From assembly GCF_024362695.1 (NCBI RefSeq), contig NC_065404.1:6922604-6986603 (forward strand): 64,000 bases of DNA, written 5' to 3'. A model generated the notes under the pieces. That model did not search any database. It was given only the letters and a program-made list of their open reading frames with translations, and was not told where the DNA came from. A program made the translations under genes and the position numbers. The DNA comes from Pectinophora gossypiella. Its lineage: Eukaryota; Arthropoda; Insecta; Lepidoptera; Gelechiidae. This document shows positions 11,688 to 24,125 of this stretch, piece by piece (positions within the stretch are counted from its first letter, which is position 1; every line of letters begins with the position of its first letter).

Positions 11688-12380
11688 GGCGGGCCGCTCG
11701 CGACCCTCACCCTGGAGCAGCATCAAGTTCACCGCCTCCACCCCGCCAGCACCCTCAGCCCGGCCGCACACCACGTCACCGTCCGCGCATCCCATCGATG
11801 GAACCCCACATAATCTGTGCAGTCGCAACTTCGATAATTCCCGCGTCGACGTTATGATGCTGATGTTCTCACACTATTTTCAAATTCAAATATTTTTCGT
11901 TCGCCTAAAATAATTGTTCAAAATCAACAAATCATCTGCAAAGTTAAACTTCTATCTAGTTTGGCAGAGTTTTCTAAGTTCTTAAAAACACAGGAAAATT
12001 AAAACACAATTTACGGATAGAGTTATAAGTGCAGTGCAGACAACAGATTGGCTACAAAACAAAGTTTAACATTTACTGTTGAGTATTTTCGCTGTGGCAG
12101 AAAGTTTTCGTGGAGGTGTAAACTTTTTACGCGCGCGGCGAGAGCGGTAATAGCGGAGCGACCGGCGAGGCGCGGCGCGCTGGGGACTCGACTGAGCGGC
12201 GCGAGGCGGAGGCCGCAGGGAGGGGCCTGCATCGCCGCCCTATGCCACCACACTCCGACCACGCACACACTACTGCTTTTTTATTACTTCTTTCTTATTA
12301 CGTCCGTCCTGCTCGCGCGGCCGCGCCGCTCGCGCCCGTCCCTCTCGATAAGCGAGTTTTTCTCCGCGCGATAACTATTG
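11688..12380 (-). promoter_or_regulatory. 5'UTR and probable promoter zone of the T-box gene
   Basis: Directly upstream of the chosen start codon. The stretch 12126-12380 is strongly GC- and CpG-rich compared with the flanking AT-rich DNA. A TCAGT sequence on the minus strand near 12189-12194 fits the arthropod initiator consensus, but five bases prove little and no TATA box or convincing DPE is visible. Location and composition are the evidence; the exact transcription start is unknown and an untranslated upstream exon is possible. Confidence 0.45.
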
Positions 12381-14965
12381 AAATTCGCTAAATGGCTCAC
12401 CGCGGCGCGGAAAAGGCTCTCTCGTTAAACGGTGAGCCGATCGTATCGAAGTATTTATTCGCATTACTTGCCGCGCCGACGCTTCGCATCACTATTTATG
12501 CGCTGCGAGTGCTCTCGCCGCCGCCTTTGGGGCCGAGCCCGCCGATTACTTGCATGGGAATATTCGCAGTTATATTATTATGAATAAATAAATAAGCTCT
12601 TAGTTTATTACGCGACGTAAATGGCTTCGAGCAAGGGAGATGGGTTATTACGGGGTAAAACATTAATAGATCATGATTAACTGCGATAGCTGTATCTCTG
12701 ATAGGTATAAGGTAACTAGTTCCGTCGTAAACATCCATCTTATTTATATTAAGTGCCTATAACTTACTAAACAACTGCACTTCTTATACATAACAAATGT
12801 AAAAGCACATATAATATGCTTTATATCTTCATAATAATTTATGATAAACACCATAAGTAATAGTAAAAGGAGGTGGTCGAATCTTGGTAGTATAGAAATG
12901 AAAAATTAAATCTAAGTAGATTTGCAATTATTTTCATCCTATTAAACATTATACTATAAATTTTATACTAGGTACCTACTACTGTATCACTGCCTAATTT
13001 CTTCTACTTACATGTAAAACGATTCAAACGTAACATCATAATATTATCCCTAGTTAGCAAGTATAGATAGACATGAATATTGAAAGAATATGTGAAATAA
13101 AAATAGTGAACAAATGACTCTACTGATAACCACTAGTGTAACTTTACATCTACGTTAACGTACAACACTATTTAAAACACCCAATAAAATCAGGCCTAAA
13201 TAGATAATGTTGGACAGAAATTTAAAAATTTAACTTACCTGTGCGAGGCAACAATGACCGCTCAATTAGAAAGGATTTATAAACATCATTATAGAAGCAG
13301 TGCGCGCGCGCAATCAGCAGCAATCCCCGAGATTGCCGCTTTATAGCGCGAGATCAAATTTGCGGAAAATTGAACCTAGAGACTTTCTCCCAGTTTCGTA
13401 TTTATTATAATTTATAACGTGCGAGGGACTCAAACTAACCATGTCGTTTGGCAGTAAAGCTTATCGACGGCGAACCGGTAATGGCCGCTCAAATGGCTGC
13501 CGATACGCGAATTGTGACGAATCGCATTAATTATTTTGTTGATTTACTAGAACTATTCGACGTATTGACATTACGCAACATAGAAATTTAACGAGAGTTT
13601 TATTACTTATATTTTTCGTAAATTTTAAAATTACAATTATTCAACATCCCGTAATGAAAAAGCGTGGTAGAGTAAACTTTGTACCGCTGGTTAACAAAGG
13701 GAGACCTGTGCCTAACTTCAGTAACTGCTTACAAAAGAAGAAACGTTGTAACAAGTCATTGTCGTCTTAACTTCTGTCTAAATAGAACGGAAATGTAAAA
13801 TATGTTTAATGCTGAAAATGGTTGACAATATTATTTTATGCACAATCATAATTAATATAATATACTTTATAGATATCTCCTAGCTAACTAGAGTGACTGC
13901 TACTTTTGATAAGAACTTATTTCTGACGGTTAGGAGCTTTGCTAGTCTGCTCTATTACGTTAATAAGTGTGCCCTCATTATAATATATCTGCAATAGACA
14001 AGTTTACTTACTTATGCAACAATTAAACAGTAAGGTAAGTAAGTAATTGATATTTTAAATTATTTTTATTGCTTTGTTTATTTAAAATTATGGTTACATA
14101 ACATAATAATATAACAAATCTGTAACAGTAATGTAACAAACGCAACTTCTACAATACAGTTCACTAGCTAACTCCGTAAGTATATCTCTTACCTTATAGT
14201 TTCAATAAAGTATTGTGATATGTCACGGAAACCATCCAACTTTTTCCCAAATCGCCGAACGAGTTGCGATTAAAATTTAAAAGTAAGCAAAGCAAGTTGT
14301 GTGAACGCACTCGAACGAAGAGGGGAGGGACGCCCCTAAGAGGCGGGACGACAGACAGAGCACACATTGTACTTTCAACCTTGTTGCTAACGAAATAAAG
14401 ATTCGGATGTTCGTGGTATGCCCGGTGCATTTAGTGCAAGGAGTAGTGGGAGTGAGGGGCAATTCTTCGCTAATAAGTGGCGTTCGAGTGCGCGACATGC
14501 CTCGAGTTACTTTTTTTTTTCAAACAAGCCTGGATTTATTTGGATCTTGCAACAAGCCAGTCTTAAATTTTAAGAGGGTTAAGGTCTGGGGTAACAACAT
14601 TAAATGATTTAGCCATTAAAAAAATACACAATAAAAATGAGTTCACATTTTTCATTAATAAAACTATTTTCGAACGATTTAAATTAAAAATAAATTGTTT
14701 GATATTTCAATCCTCCTCATAAATATTTCGATGATGAACAGCCTTGAAATCATAAACACGATAATCTTACTATTTTCATCACTATTTTTACGATTTATAT
14801 CAATGATCACATGTTTTTGCGAGACTGTTCATTGTGATATATTGATATGCGGTTGACTGTACTATTAAACGTAATGTATTAAGATTATAAAATAATTTAT
14901 AGAAGAAATATGTAAGTAAGTATTGTTTAATTAAATAAATCCACGATTGAACTTTGTCTGGTTGT
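12381..14965. other. Non-coding upstream DNA
   Basis: AT-rich with no supportable gene. GC-rich patches lie at about 12390-12560 and, weaker, 13240-13530 (runs of CGCGCGC, TTTATAGCGCG, AATGGCCGCTCAAATGGC). Such patches close to a developmental gene promoter are plausible regulatory blocks, but nothing in the sequence proves it. Confidence 0.5.
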
Positions 14966-15867
14966 CAAGTAAGGTAAACGCTCCTATTAACGCCACCCAA
15001 AAATCGACATCGTTTACCGCCACCTTTTTTAAATTGCGGATATTTTGAATTGTGTCCGAGATAGAAAATTGATTCAAATGTCAAAAGATACATGTATTAA
15101 TTGACTATGAAACGAACATACCCCTGAGCGTGGGCAACAACAGTCTAATTTGTGATTGGTCTGTAAGTGTGCAGTGTCCGCGCAAGCAACGCGCTCCATA
15201 CAAGCCACTAATGAAATGCATAAGCATACAACATTTTTTTCTTAAGGTTTTGTGTCCGATGAAACATATTTTTCTTCATTTTTAGTAATTTTAACTACTT
15301 GTTAATACGTTTAAGAACTGAGAAAGCATGCTATATTTGATATTTGTGTTAGTTTTAAATGATTAATTTGAGTTTTAAAATGTGGCGGTGATAGAAGCAT
15401 ACATTTGCAGTTTGGTTACTATTACCGCCACCTATGGCGGCGATCGATATTTGTATGATATTTGTATTTTTTAATTATTTAAGGTAACATGCCCAATCAT
15501 TCATAATGTTATCATCTTATTTTATAGTATGGTTCATGAACTATATTAAAATCTATTAACGCCACACATTTGGTGGAATTCAAGTATCCTGTGCTGCATA
15601 TAAGTTAATGTATTTTTTTAAGAAATGTATGAACAAGTAGTTGAAGTAATTATGAATTTCTAATTTAAATACTTTATATATTTATTAAAATATGCTTTGA
15701 AACTGGTTATTACATACGTAGCTCTCATTTTGAATATTTATTTGTTTTCTTAAGGCTAATTTTTATGTGGCGGAAATTGAAACACAAAAATTACATACAT
15801 GTTTCTATTACCGCCACCATAGATTCCCTCTTATGATTTATAGACAGGGTGATGTATTATTCTTCGG

Positions 15868-16190
15868 ACTGACAGAGACGGACGGTCAGATAGAGACAGA
15901 CGGACGGACAGGGACAGACGGACGGACAGAGACAGAAGAACACAGAGACAGAAGGACAGGCAGAGACAGACGGACGGACAGAGACAGACGGATAGACAGA
16001 GAAGGACAGACAGAGACAGACGGACGGACAGAGACAGACGGACGGACAGAGACAGACGGACGGACAGAGACAGACGGACGGACAGAGACAGACGGACGGA
16101 CAGAGACAGACGGATGGACAGACGGACGGACAGAGACAGACGGATAGACAGAGACAGACAGATGGACAGACGGACGGATAGAGACAGACG
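15868..16190. repeat. 18-bp minisatellite (GACGGACGGACAGAGACA)n
   Basis: About 18 diverged units of the 18-bp period, built on the sub-motif GACGGACA/GACAGA. Because 18 is a multiple of three, the array stays open in several frames and gives Thr-Asp-Gly-Arg-Thr-Glu repeats on the plus strand and Ser-Val/Cys-Pro repeats on the minus strand. I regard these frames as artefacts of the repeat, not genes. Confidence 0.93.
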
Positions 16191-16287
16191 TCAATTATGT
16201 ATATAAATCTATGAAACCAAAAGATTTTTCTGTAGTTTATGTCATAATTCATTTAATAAAAAAATAATAACAAAGTTTATTCAAAAC

Positions 16288-17954
16288 TCCTTATACAGAA
16301 TCATTTCGTCGACTCCCGAAATCCTGAGGGAGATTGGGAGTTTCTATAGACAGCTATATTCCACGAAAACATCAGGCGAAAGCATGGCTCGAGACCCTCG
16401 AGCCAAGCTTACCCGACACTACACTGAAGATATCCCGGACGTCAGCCTGTACGAGATTAGGATGGCCCTCAAACAGCTCAAAAACAACAAAGCGGCAAGA
16501 GATGACAGAATCACAGCAGAACTTCTGAGAGCGGGCGGAACGCCAATACTCAAAGCCCTCTAGAGGCTCTTCAATTCCGTCATATTTCAGGGCAAAACGC
16601 AGAGGGCATAGAGCGGAAGCGAGGTGGTCCTGTTCTTCAAGAAAGGTGATAAAGCCCTACTGAAGAACTACAGACCTATCTCGCTTCTGAGCCATGTCTA
16701 CAAGTTGTTTTCGAGGGTCATTACGAATCGTCTCGCTTGCAGATTTGACGACTTCCAGCCTCCCGAACAAGCCGGTTTCCGAAAAGGCTTTAGCACCATA
16801 GACCACATCCATACGCTGCGGCAGGTTATACAGAAGACCGAAGAGTATAATCTGCCACTTTGCTTGGCGTTTGTGGACTATGAGAAAGCCTTTGATTCGA
16901 TCGAGACCTGAGCGGTGTTGCAGTCTCTTCAGAGGTGCCAAGTTGACCATAGGTACATCGAAAAGCTAAGGGACCTCTACCAAAATGCCACTATGTCAGT
17001 TCGAGTACAGAACTAGAGCTCTAATCCGATCCAACTGCAGCGAGGAGTGAGACAGGGAGATGTCATCTCTCCGAAACTGTTCACTGCTGCATTGGAGGAT
17101 ATTTTTAAGCTTCTGGACTGGAAAGGATTTGGCAACAACATCAACGGTGAGTACCCGACGCACCTTCGATTTGCCGATGATATAGTCCTAATGGCTGAGA
17201 CCCTGGAAGAACTGAACACCATGCTCGAGCATCTCAGTAACGCATCCCAACGAGTGGGTCTTAGCATGAACATGGCAAAGACAAAAATTATGTCCAACGA
17301 CCATGTCGCATCCACTCCAGTTCAGGTTGGGAACGTTACACTCGAAGTTGTAGACCAGTACATTTACCTAGGACAAATAATCCAGTTAGGTAAGTCCAAC
17401 TTCGAGAAAGAGATCTCTCGTCGGATCCAACTCGGATGGGCAGCGTTCGGGAAGCTGCGGAATATCTTCTCGTCCAAAATACCAGTGTCTCAAGACGAAA
17501 GTCTTTGACCAGCACGTGTTGCCAGTGATGACCTACGGCAGTGAGACGTGGCCGCTTACTATGGGTCTCGTGAGGAGGCTCGGTGTCGCTCAGCGGGCAA
17601 TGGAGAGAGCTATGCTCGGTATTTCCCTGCTTGATCGAATCAGAAATGAGGAGATCCGCAGGAGAACTAAAGTCACCGACATAGCTCGGAGAATTGCCAA
17701 GCTGAAGTGGCAGTGGGCAGGACACATAGCGAGGAGAACCGATGGCCGCTGGGGCTGGGGCGGAAAGGTTCTCGAATGGCAACCACGTGTCGGACGACGC
17801 TCAGTGGGAAGGCCCGCTACAAGGTGGACCGACGATCTGGCGAAGGTCGCGGGAAGCCGCTGGATGCGGGCAGCGCGGGACCGATCGTCGTGGAGATCCT
17901 TGGGGGGAGGCCTATGCCCAGCAGTGGGCGTCATACGGCTGTTGATGATGATGA
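16288..17954 (+). mobile_element. RTE-clade LINE, 5'-truncated, reverse transcriptase pseudogene
   Basis: Encodes most of an RTE-type reverse transcriptase. Visible landmarks are LKNYRPISLLSHVYKLFSRV (about 16657), PPEQAGFRKGFSTIDHIHTL (about 16765), AFVDYEKAFDS, GVRQGDVISPKLF, the catalytic FADD box (17170-17181), and a C-terminal tail with MTYGSETW, RIRNEEIRRRT, KLKWQWAGHIAR and GRPATRWTDDL. It is dead: in-frame stops at 16561, 16609, 16909 and 17014, a 2-nt deletion near 17490, and one extra G in the G-run near 17900. The 3' end is GAGGCCTATGCCCAGCAGTG then (TGATGA)n. Imperfect flanks TTATTCAAAAC (16277-16287) and TTATTGAAAAC (17955-17965) fit a TSD. The endonuclease domain is absent. Confidence 0.93.
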
Positions 17955-19654
17955 TTATTGAAAACAGTTCGTTTACAGTTTTTGTTGGAACGCTGTCTTT
18001 CAAACTAGGTGAACCTGTATTTTGAGAGACAGTGCCTTCCCAATTTATGTATCTATTAACTACTTACATTAACAGTGGTAAAAACAACTTTTTTTTTAAA
18101 TAAAGTATTTTATTGTACCTGAATAGTTGGTTAGATATCTCGTTGGCGGTATTCGATGCAGCAAAGGCGGTAATAGAAAGAAACCGCAATTTATGTGGCG
18201 GTAATAGAGGAAAGTGAGTTTTCGGACATAAAATTATTTTTTATCCAAAATATTCACTCAAAATTAAAATTTCTTGATGTATTTAGCAGAAGACAGTCAT
18301 AACAATACAAATAAAATAAATAAGCTGCACTAGCAAATACAGAAGTACTTAATTTCTGAGAGGTAATCAGAGCATAGCTTAACCTGGCGGTAATAGGAGC
18401 GTTTACCTACTTGTACATACGATCAACGCTTATTTATTTTTTATTAGTAAAGGGGAATAGTCTTCTGACTCTGCCTAGCCAAATATCTATTTGTACAAAT
18501 GATATATATATTTATTTACATAATAATATCTATGAGATTGACTGTACTTAAACCTATTTTATGGTTTAAGTTTAATATTACAAATAATTTTATTTTTAAT
18601 TTAATTTATTCTTATTTTACTTGGTTCTCACTCAGCTTTTGGAAGATTTCATATTTCTTGTACATTTCTTCTAATCATTATCTTATTAATGTACTTACTC
18701 TATTAGTTTAGCTGAAGTCTTCTCCCAAGTTTAGTATTGGAGTCGCTTCAAGCTAAGCTATTATTTCAGTTCAATCCACAGCTGTGCTGGGTTTGCGTTC
18801 TGCAGAACAATAAAATTTTAGCACCAACGTTATTGAAACTAGTAAATCATACCTTACATTTATACACATACCCCTATTTTGTTACTAGCAATTGCACGTG
18901 ATTTCGTCTGCAGGCCTCTCTCTGTCAATTGTAAACTGTCTAAGATAGACTTAGGGTCATATCTCACTATAATACCACGGTGGCGCCACTACGCTGAGTG
19001 CCGTGCGTGTCGCAAATTATGTCGAAGGCTTTGACCAATAGACACAGCGAACGCTATCTACGTGAATGTGAAGATGTCTTACAGCTATTGTACGATTCGC
19101 GGTAGTCGTGTCGCGAGAGCTGATGAGATAGAGTTTATACCCTGCGTACCCCGTGGTCACTCCGTGGTACAACCGCTTGGTACAATCAAATAGAAAAAAA
19201 TAAATCATGGCCATAGGCCATAATAAAGAGAACGGGGCGGAAGGCAAGAGGGAAACCACTGCCCTATTTTTTCACAATAAACTTCATTATTATCATTTAT
19301 TATCTTGTCGTTTTGATGACATACAGATTTTTTCACTACAGTATTTTGCCACCCATCATCAGCTCCTCTCGCGTACAGATATCAAGACACGCGGGGCAAG
19401 ATGACAGGTGACCCTTAGTCTGTCATTTATTAATAAAAAATCAAGTTGGCCCACGCTTCCTTCTTTATTGCTCTACAGTATCCAAAGAATATGCGAAGAA
19501 TCCATTGCAGGACTGATATAATATTATGGAGAACACTCGATAATGCACTCATATTCATTACATTGCATTACTTGTAATTTGAATAAAATCATATTTAAAA
19601 AATAAAACTGATTATCACGTTACTGCGTGAGAAATCTCAGTGGTCCTCATTTGT

Positions 19655-19712
19655 CTGGACGAGTAGTTAATGCCATTTGCGGCAAATCTGCAATAAATCC
19701 CGCCAAAAAAGA
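19655..19712 (+). mobile_element. Family A 3' end scrap
   Basis: GAGTAGTTAATGCCATTTGC and GGCAAATCTGCAATAA followed by a short A-run match the last 55 bp of family A. Confidence 0.75.
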
Positions 19713-21109
19713 TTATCGCGTTACAATTACATAGAGACGTCTTATGTTTCAATAAAACTTATCCTGTTTCTACTTTCTAGAGTTGAGACAGTGCAGATTT
19801 TACAAACTTACATGCAAACTTGTATGGATACCTATTATAATAGTACCTATCTATATATTTGCTTAATGCTCAGTAGGGCAGGTTTCGATATTGTGTCTGA
19901 TATTAACTACCTACGTGCGGCGCCGTAGAGGCTCCGTGAACTGAATTAAATCATGCACCAATAGGATTGCTTGCAAATAAATATGATATTGGGATAGCAC
20001 AGGTTACAAGATTGCCTGGCTCTATGAAAACGCCATTTCGGTTGCCAATATCTGTAGTTTCTTGTATTGTGTTGGAATATTGAGAGCTTTCCTCTTAACA
20101 TAACATACTAAAACTGCCATACGACCCGTTACTGAGCATAGGCCAGCACTGATCGAAGTGGGTACTTCACCACGCTTCTTCACAGCAGGTTACCTATCCT
20201 ATCTCCCTAGTGTTATCCTACACTTGATACTTTCTTCTTGCTTGTTGCTCCTTCATTTCAGGTTGGTGGAAAATGATTAAAACCAGAATTAATTTGGAAA
20301 GTTTGTATCTGAAATTGACCCGTCCGGCAACCAAACCCAAGATCTTTGCTTTAGTAGTCAACTTGTATCTATTTAGGTATAGCATATACTTAAGTCAGAA
20401 GAATAAAACTGCATAGGTAACTTTTTAAATGTGTAAAGCTTAAGTATATAAAATTTTGGTGGCTTGTTTTTCTAAATTGTTAGGAACATATTAAATAAGA
20501 GCCGAAAATAATTGCGCCACTAGAAAAAAACATTCGAAGAACTACCCTTTAATTACATGAATTCCTTAGTAGTGCCATATCTCACCAATGTACCATGCTT
20601 GTGCCACCAACGTGTCACCAACAAAATATAAGTAATAGGTTATTGCATATTAGGTGAGGTACCTTTTATACAATTTCATAAATGTCATTGGTCCTAAGGC
20701 CTATCTCACTAGAGGCGCTACAGGAAAAACAAAAACGTAAAAGCCAGTACTTAAACAAAACAGCCCTAACATCCATCAAAACAAAACAACAAAATACAAA
20801 AATCCAACGTGTGATCGTTACCAGTGGTGAGGCGGGTCAATCCATCGTCTGTGAGTTCCTTTTTTCGTTGTTGCACTAAGGACTAATTTAGCTCATTTTA
20901 TGAACTTTGTATTTGAAAACCATAATGCAGTTAAATTCTTTCTTAAAAACGAAACTAATAAAAAAGAAACCTACATCTGTAGACCTGATACTTACACGAT
21001 GTTCTGTAAAACTTAACACTAAGTTTTCCCAAATTTTCTAATTTCGGAGAAAAAGCGTATTTGTGATTTTTTTCCGCCTTTATTTCCATACTAAATAAAA
21101 ATACACAGC

Positions 21110-21175
21110 TAATATCGTCCCACTGTTAGGCATACCTACGCGTCCCCTTAATCAACGGGACTTTATTTGCACTAT
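21110..21175 (-). repeat. Degenerate composite-SINE tail
   Basis: ATCGTCCCACTGTTAGGCAT and CCCCTTAATCAACGGG resemble, on the minus strand, the CGTCCCACTGCTGTGCACAG and CCCCTCAATCAACCGG blocks of the copy at 24652-24916. Old and diverged. Confidence 0.55.
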
Positions 21176-21747
21176 AAACATTTTTTTTTTGAAGCGTCAA
21201 TAAATCTAAAACATATCAACTTTTTATTGAAAGTTCTAAAACCACAATGTCCAGACAAGCACCCAGTTAATACCATAATTAAGGCATATCTATAATAAGT
21301 CAAATCAACAAAAAAAAAACTGCTTTCTGACGTCTATAGCAATCGAGTAATGGGAATTATGCAATTGTTGCTTGCGAAAGCTTCGCATGCTCGTCTCTTT
21401 CTTCCATTAATGACCACGAAAATTACTTTTGATGTCTAAATTGACCAAACTATTGTTCATTGTGATCGAATCTCAATATAATGTGATTATACACTTAATG
21501 TGTTTATAGCAATTGAATTGTACTACGAAGTAACAAGTTAGCAATTCATTTCTTAGAAATACGTTAACAAAATGCGTGCAACGATATCGCTTTCAGACCA
21601 ATCCACACAGAGGCGGTGCGAGCGATGCAGGCCGGGAAGCGGGACTTGCTTTGAACCGAATGTCTGTATAGAACGCGTGATATTCGGCTTCCAAAACCAA
21701 GAGGTGATAGGCTCATAGAAGTTTATGAAATGCTTCAAGGGCACTAG

Positions 21748-21890
21748 AATACAATACAATACAAAAACTATTTATTGCACTTAAAATAAATATTAAAAAT
21801 ATAAACAATTGTAATCCGTTAGATAGTACAACAAGCGGCCTTATTGCTAAGGTAGCATGTTCCAGGCATCCTTGAGGTATAGGAAATGAA
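21748..21890 (-). mobile_element. CR1/Rex-like LINE 3'UTR
   Basis: On the minus strand: AAGGATGCCTGGAACATGCT, TTAGCAATAAGGCCGC, TTGTTGTACTAT, GTGCAATAAATAGTTTTTGT and a (TATTG)n tail. The same order of blocks is in the 3'UTR of the LINE at 50230-51049, whose tail is (TTATG)n. Confidence 0.8.
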
Positions 21891-22140
21891 TTTAATAAAG
21901 ACAGTGGGATAGATAGTGCAAACTAAAAGTGAAAATAAAATAAATAATATAAGTGTACCTATAGTGTTTTCATTTTATCAAAAATACTAAAGAGGGGCGC
22001 ACACTGCAAATGTACTTAAGAAGAAGCTTCCAGAGTTATCAGTGCATAATCACTGAGCAGTCAAATCATTTAAAAATAGACATGATGACCATTAAAAAAA
22101 AATCAAAGACACATGTTTAATAACGTACCTAGTAACGTAC

Positions 22141-22461
22141 CAACGGCCTCCGTGGCACAGTGGGTTGAGCGTTGATCTCACGATCCGGAGGCCCCTGGTT
22201 CGAATCCCGGTGGGGACATATCACAAAAATCACTTTGTGATCCCTAGTTTGGTTAGGACATTACAGGCTGATCACCTGATTTTCCGAAAGTAAGATGATC
22301 CGTGCTTCGGAAGGCACGTTAAGCCGTCTACCCGGTTACTACTTACTGATGTAAGTATGTAGTCGTTACATAAGCCATGTCAGGGGCCTTTGGTGTCTCA
22401 GTAATAACACTGACAACAGGGTTGATGAGGTTGGTACTCCACAACCCACACGATAAGAAGA
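22141..22461 (+). mobile_element. Full-length tRNA-derived SINE, family C
   Basis: Best reference copy of the family (321 bp). The tRNA-related head has an A-box region (GTGGCACAGTGGGTTGAGCG) and a perfect B box GGTTCGAATCC with GGAGGCCCCTG upstream. The body is TGTGATCCCTAGTTTGGTTA onwards and the tail CACAACCCACACGATAAGAA. It is flanked by a perfect 10-bp TSD, AGTAACGTAC, at 22131-22140 and 22462-22471. Pol III transcription of the source SINE is known for such heads; whether this copy is transcribed is unknown. Confidence 0.95.
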
Positions 22462-23417
22462 AGTAACGTACTTATATGCATGAGTTTATGCTGCTAGCGT
22501 ACTTAAAATTAAGAATATTCCCAAGATATGGAAACGACATACAAACAATAATAATTTAAACTCGAACATTAGTTTCCCGGTTTCGGACACTCGCGGTATC
22601 GCCTCTGATTACATAGAGCTTTAAAGAATAACTGCCACCATTCTTTCTTTACTATCGATGCGTGTAATGAAGAACTTGCAAAGAAAAGGATCTAGTTCAA
22701 TTTCTTGCATATTATGTGATGAAAAAGTATTCACTTCAATTTATTAATATCAATAGTAACTCATTTCTGGCTTTACTTATCCTATTGGGGGTTACATGCG
22801 CGAATTTATGAAGGTATGTACCAAAGTCTCAGGGCAGTGTACAGACGCGTCAAGGGGACACAGACACAACACAACACGCGGTAGAACGCGTGAAGTCACC
22901 TGAATAAATTAGGACGGTACCATGGCATAAGAAGACTAGGTATGCTCAATCGTAAGTGTTACCATTCAATTGGTATCAACACAACACCGACATTCCAAAG
23001 ACGTAATTTTTATTATTGAAAATTACTTAATTGAATTATTCATATTTAATTACTCTTATTTGTCACATATACAAAAATCATTAAAACTGTACGTAAATCT
23101 TTTACTTTTAAGTTCAAAATTTCCTTGCGAAGTAAATACAAAATCATTCAATCAATCAATCAAATCAATTTATCATTGGTCGTGGGTAATTATTTTTTTA
23201 CGAAATGACAACGCAGGGTCGGATGACGTCAGCTGGGCTAACCTTAAAATACTAGCTGCTAGTTTTGAGCATACCTGGTCTTCTTATACCATGGACGGTA
23301 CGATCTTAATTTATGTGCGTCTCCCATACTAGATGTACCTAGAATGTTAACCACATACAACTTTTATCGTGATTAAGAGTTTCTTCTAACTAAAGCGCTA
23401 TGCAAGATTGATGCTTC

Positions 23418-23462
23418 TAGCCAAGTAGTTAATGTCGTTTGCGGCTAATCTACAATAAGTCA
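23418..23462 (+). mobile_element. Family A 3' end scrap
   Basis: AGCCAAGTAGTTAATGTCGT and GCGGCTAATCTACAATAAGT match the last 45 bp of family A without a long poly(A). Confidence 0.7.
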
Positions 23463-23571
23463 GGACAAGATAAGGTATGCTTTGAGTGTATTGATACAGT
23501 TTTTCGCATGAATTTCGCTCGTATTGGAAAAGCGTATTTCAATCTAAAATATATTTTTCTTTTTTAAACCC

Positions 23572-23672
23572 GCAGCGGAGCGGCGTAGTGGAGTATGCTC
23601 CGTACCTCCTCCGGTTGATTGGGGGAGATCTTTGGCCAGCAATGGGACGTATATAGGTTGTTTATGTTATGC
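23572..23672 (+). mobile_element. Composite SINE 3' half
   Basis: CGCAGCGGAGCGGCGTAGTG, GAGTATGCTCCGTACC, TCCTCCGGTTGATTGGGGGA, GCAATGGGACGTATATAGG: the same succession as the minus-strand copy at 24652-24916. Head absent. Confidence 0.8.
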
Positions 23673-24056
23673 TTTATACGTTCTGGTGTCTCAATATACT
23701 TTGGAGGTCTGTGATCTATAATTGGTCTGATTTTCCCTACGGCTTGGAAAATCAAAGGAGTGAACAGGCACCTTCTGGGCGAGCTCGCTCCATCTTAGGC
23801 CTAGTCAATGCCTTCAGGCAAGTCTGGGGCCAAGAGCAAACAAAAAAAAATTGTAGCTTCTGTAAAAAAATAGGTGCTTGTCAGTCATAGACCCTAGAGA
23901 AATACAAAGTGCCAATTAATTATCTAGCTTTGTTAATAGTTAAACGTTATAAATATATTTTTGCAATAATGAAAATTAAAGCTAAATATTCTTTTATTAT
24001 TTTGTACTTTTAGTTTTTCGTTCTAATTTGTATTTTGCCATTAACCTGAGTATTAC

Positions 24057-24125
24057 TACCCGACAGCGGCGAAGCAAAAAGGAGGGTTATGTGTTTGACC
24101 GCTATGTACGTATGTACCTATGTGT
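24057..24125 (+). repeat. Dispersed repeat ending in TATG-rich tail
   Basis: CCCGACAGCGGCGAAGCAAA and GGAGGGTTATG followed by (TATG)-like sequence. An inverted relative lies at 29440-29520 inside another element. Probably a LINE 3' end. Confidence 0.6.

Larger units (their letters stand above)
14966..18413. mobile_element. Unclassified TIR element with iterated TATTACCGCCAC motif
   Basis: The left end (14966-14995) and right end (18385-18413) are inverted repeats of about 29 bp with one mismatch and one 1-nt indel. Left starts CAAGTAAGGTAAACG; right in reverse complement starts CAAGTAGGTAAACG; both continue CTCCTATTA(A/C)CGCCA. The inner TIR motif TATTACCGCCAC or close variants recurs at 14985, 15013, 15420, 15554 and 15806 in plus orientation, at 15382 and 15767 in minus orientation, and four times in minus orientation on the right (18143, 18165, 18195, 18385). 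A second motif, TGTGTCCGA, occurs at 15051 and 15251 and inverted near 18221. No transposase frame is visible. A minisatellite and a LINE occupy the middle. No clear TSD is seen. It may be a non-autonomous DNA transposon; superfamily not assigned. Confidence 0.7.
18414..22130. other. Non-coding DNA with repeat scraps
   Basis: AT-rich upstream DNA. It contains family A and LINE/SINE tails listed separately (19655, 21110, 21748). No gene, RNA or clear regulatory structure was seen otherwise. Confidence 0.6.

Noticed and set aside
11563..11913. Plus-strand open frames of 74-116 codons over T-box exon 1
   Set aside because: They are antisense to a well supported exon; GC-rich coding DNA leaves the opposite strand open.
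12048..12374. 108-codon plus-strand frame in the GC-rich zone
   Set aside because: Arg/Ala/Pro-rich translation typical of random GC-rich DNA; it lies in the probable promoter/5'UTR of the minus-strand gene.
15767..16252. Long frames on both strands through the minisatellite
   Set aside because: The period is a multiple of three, so frames stay open mechanically; no start context or domain outside the repeat.
17336..18003. Minus-strand frames of 137-148 codons
   Set aside because: Antisense shadows of the RTE reverse transcriptase.
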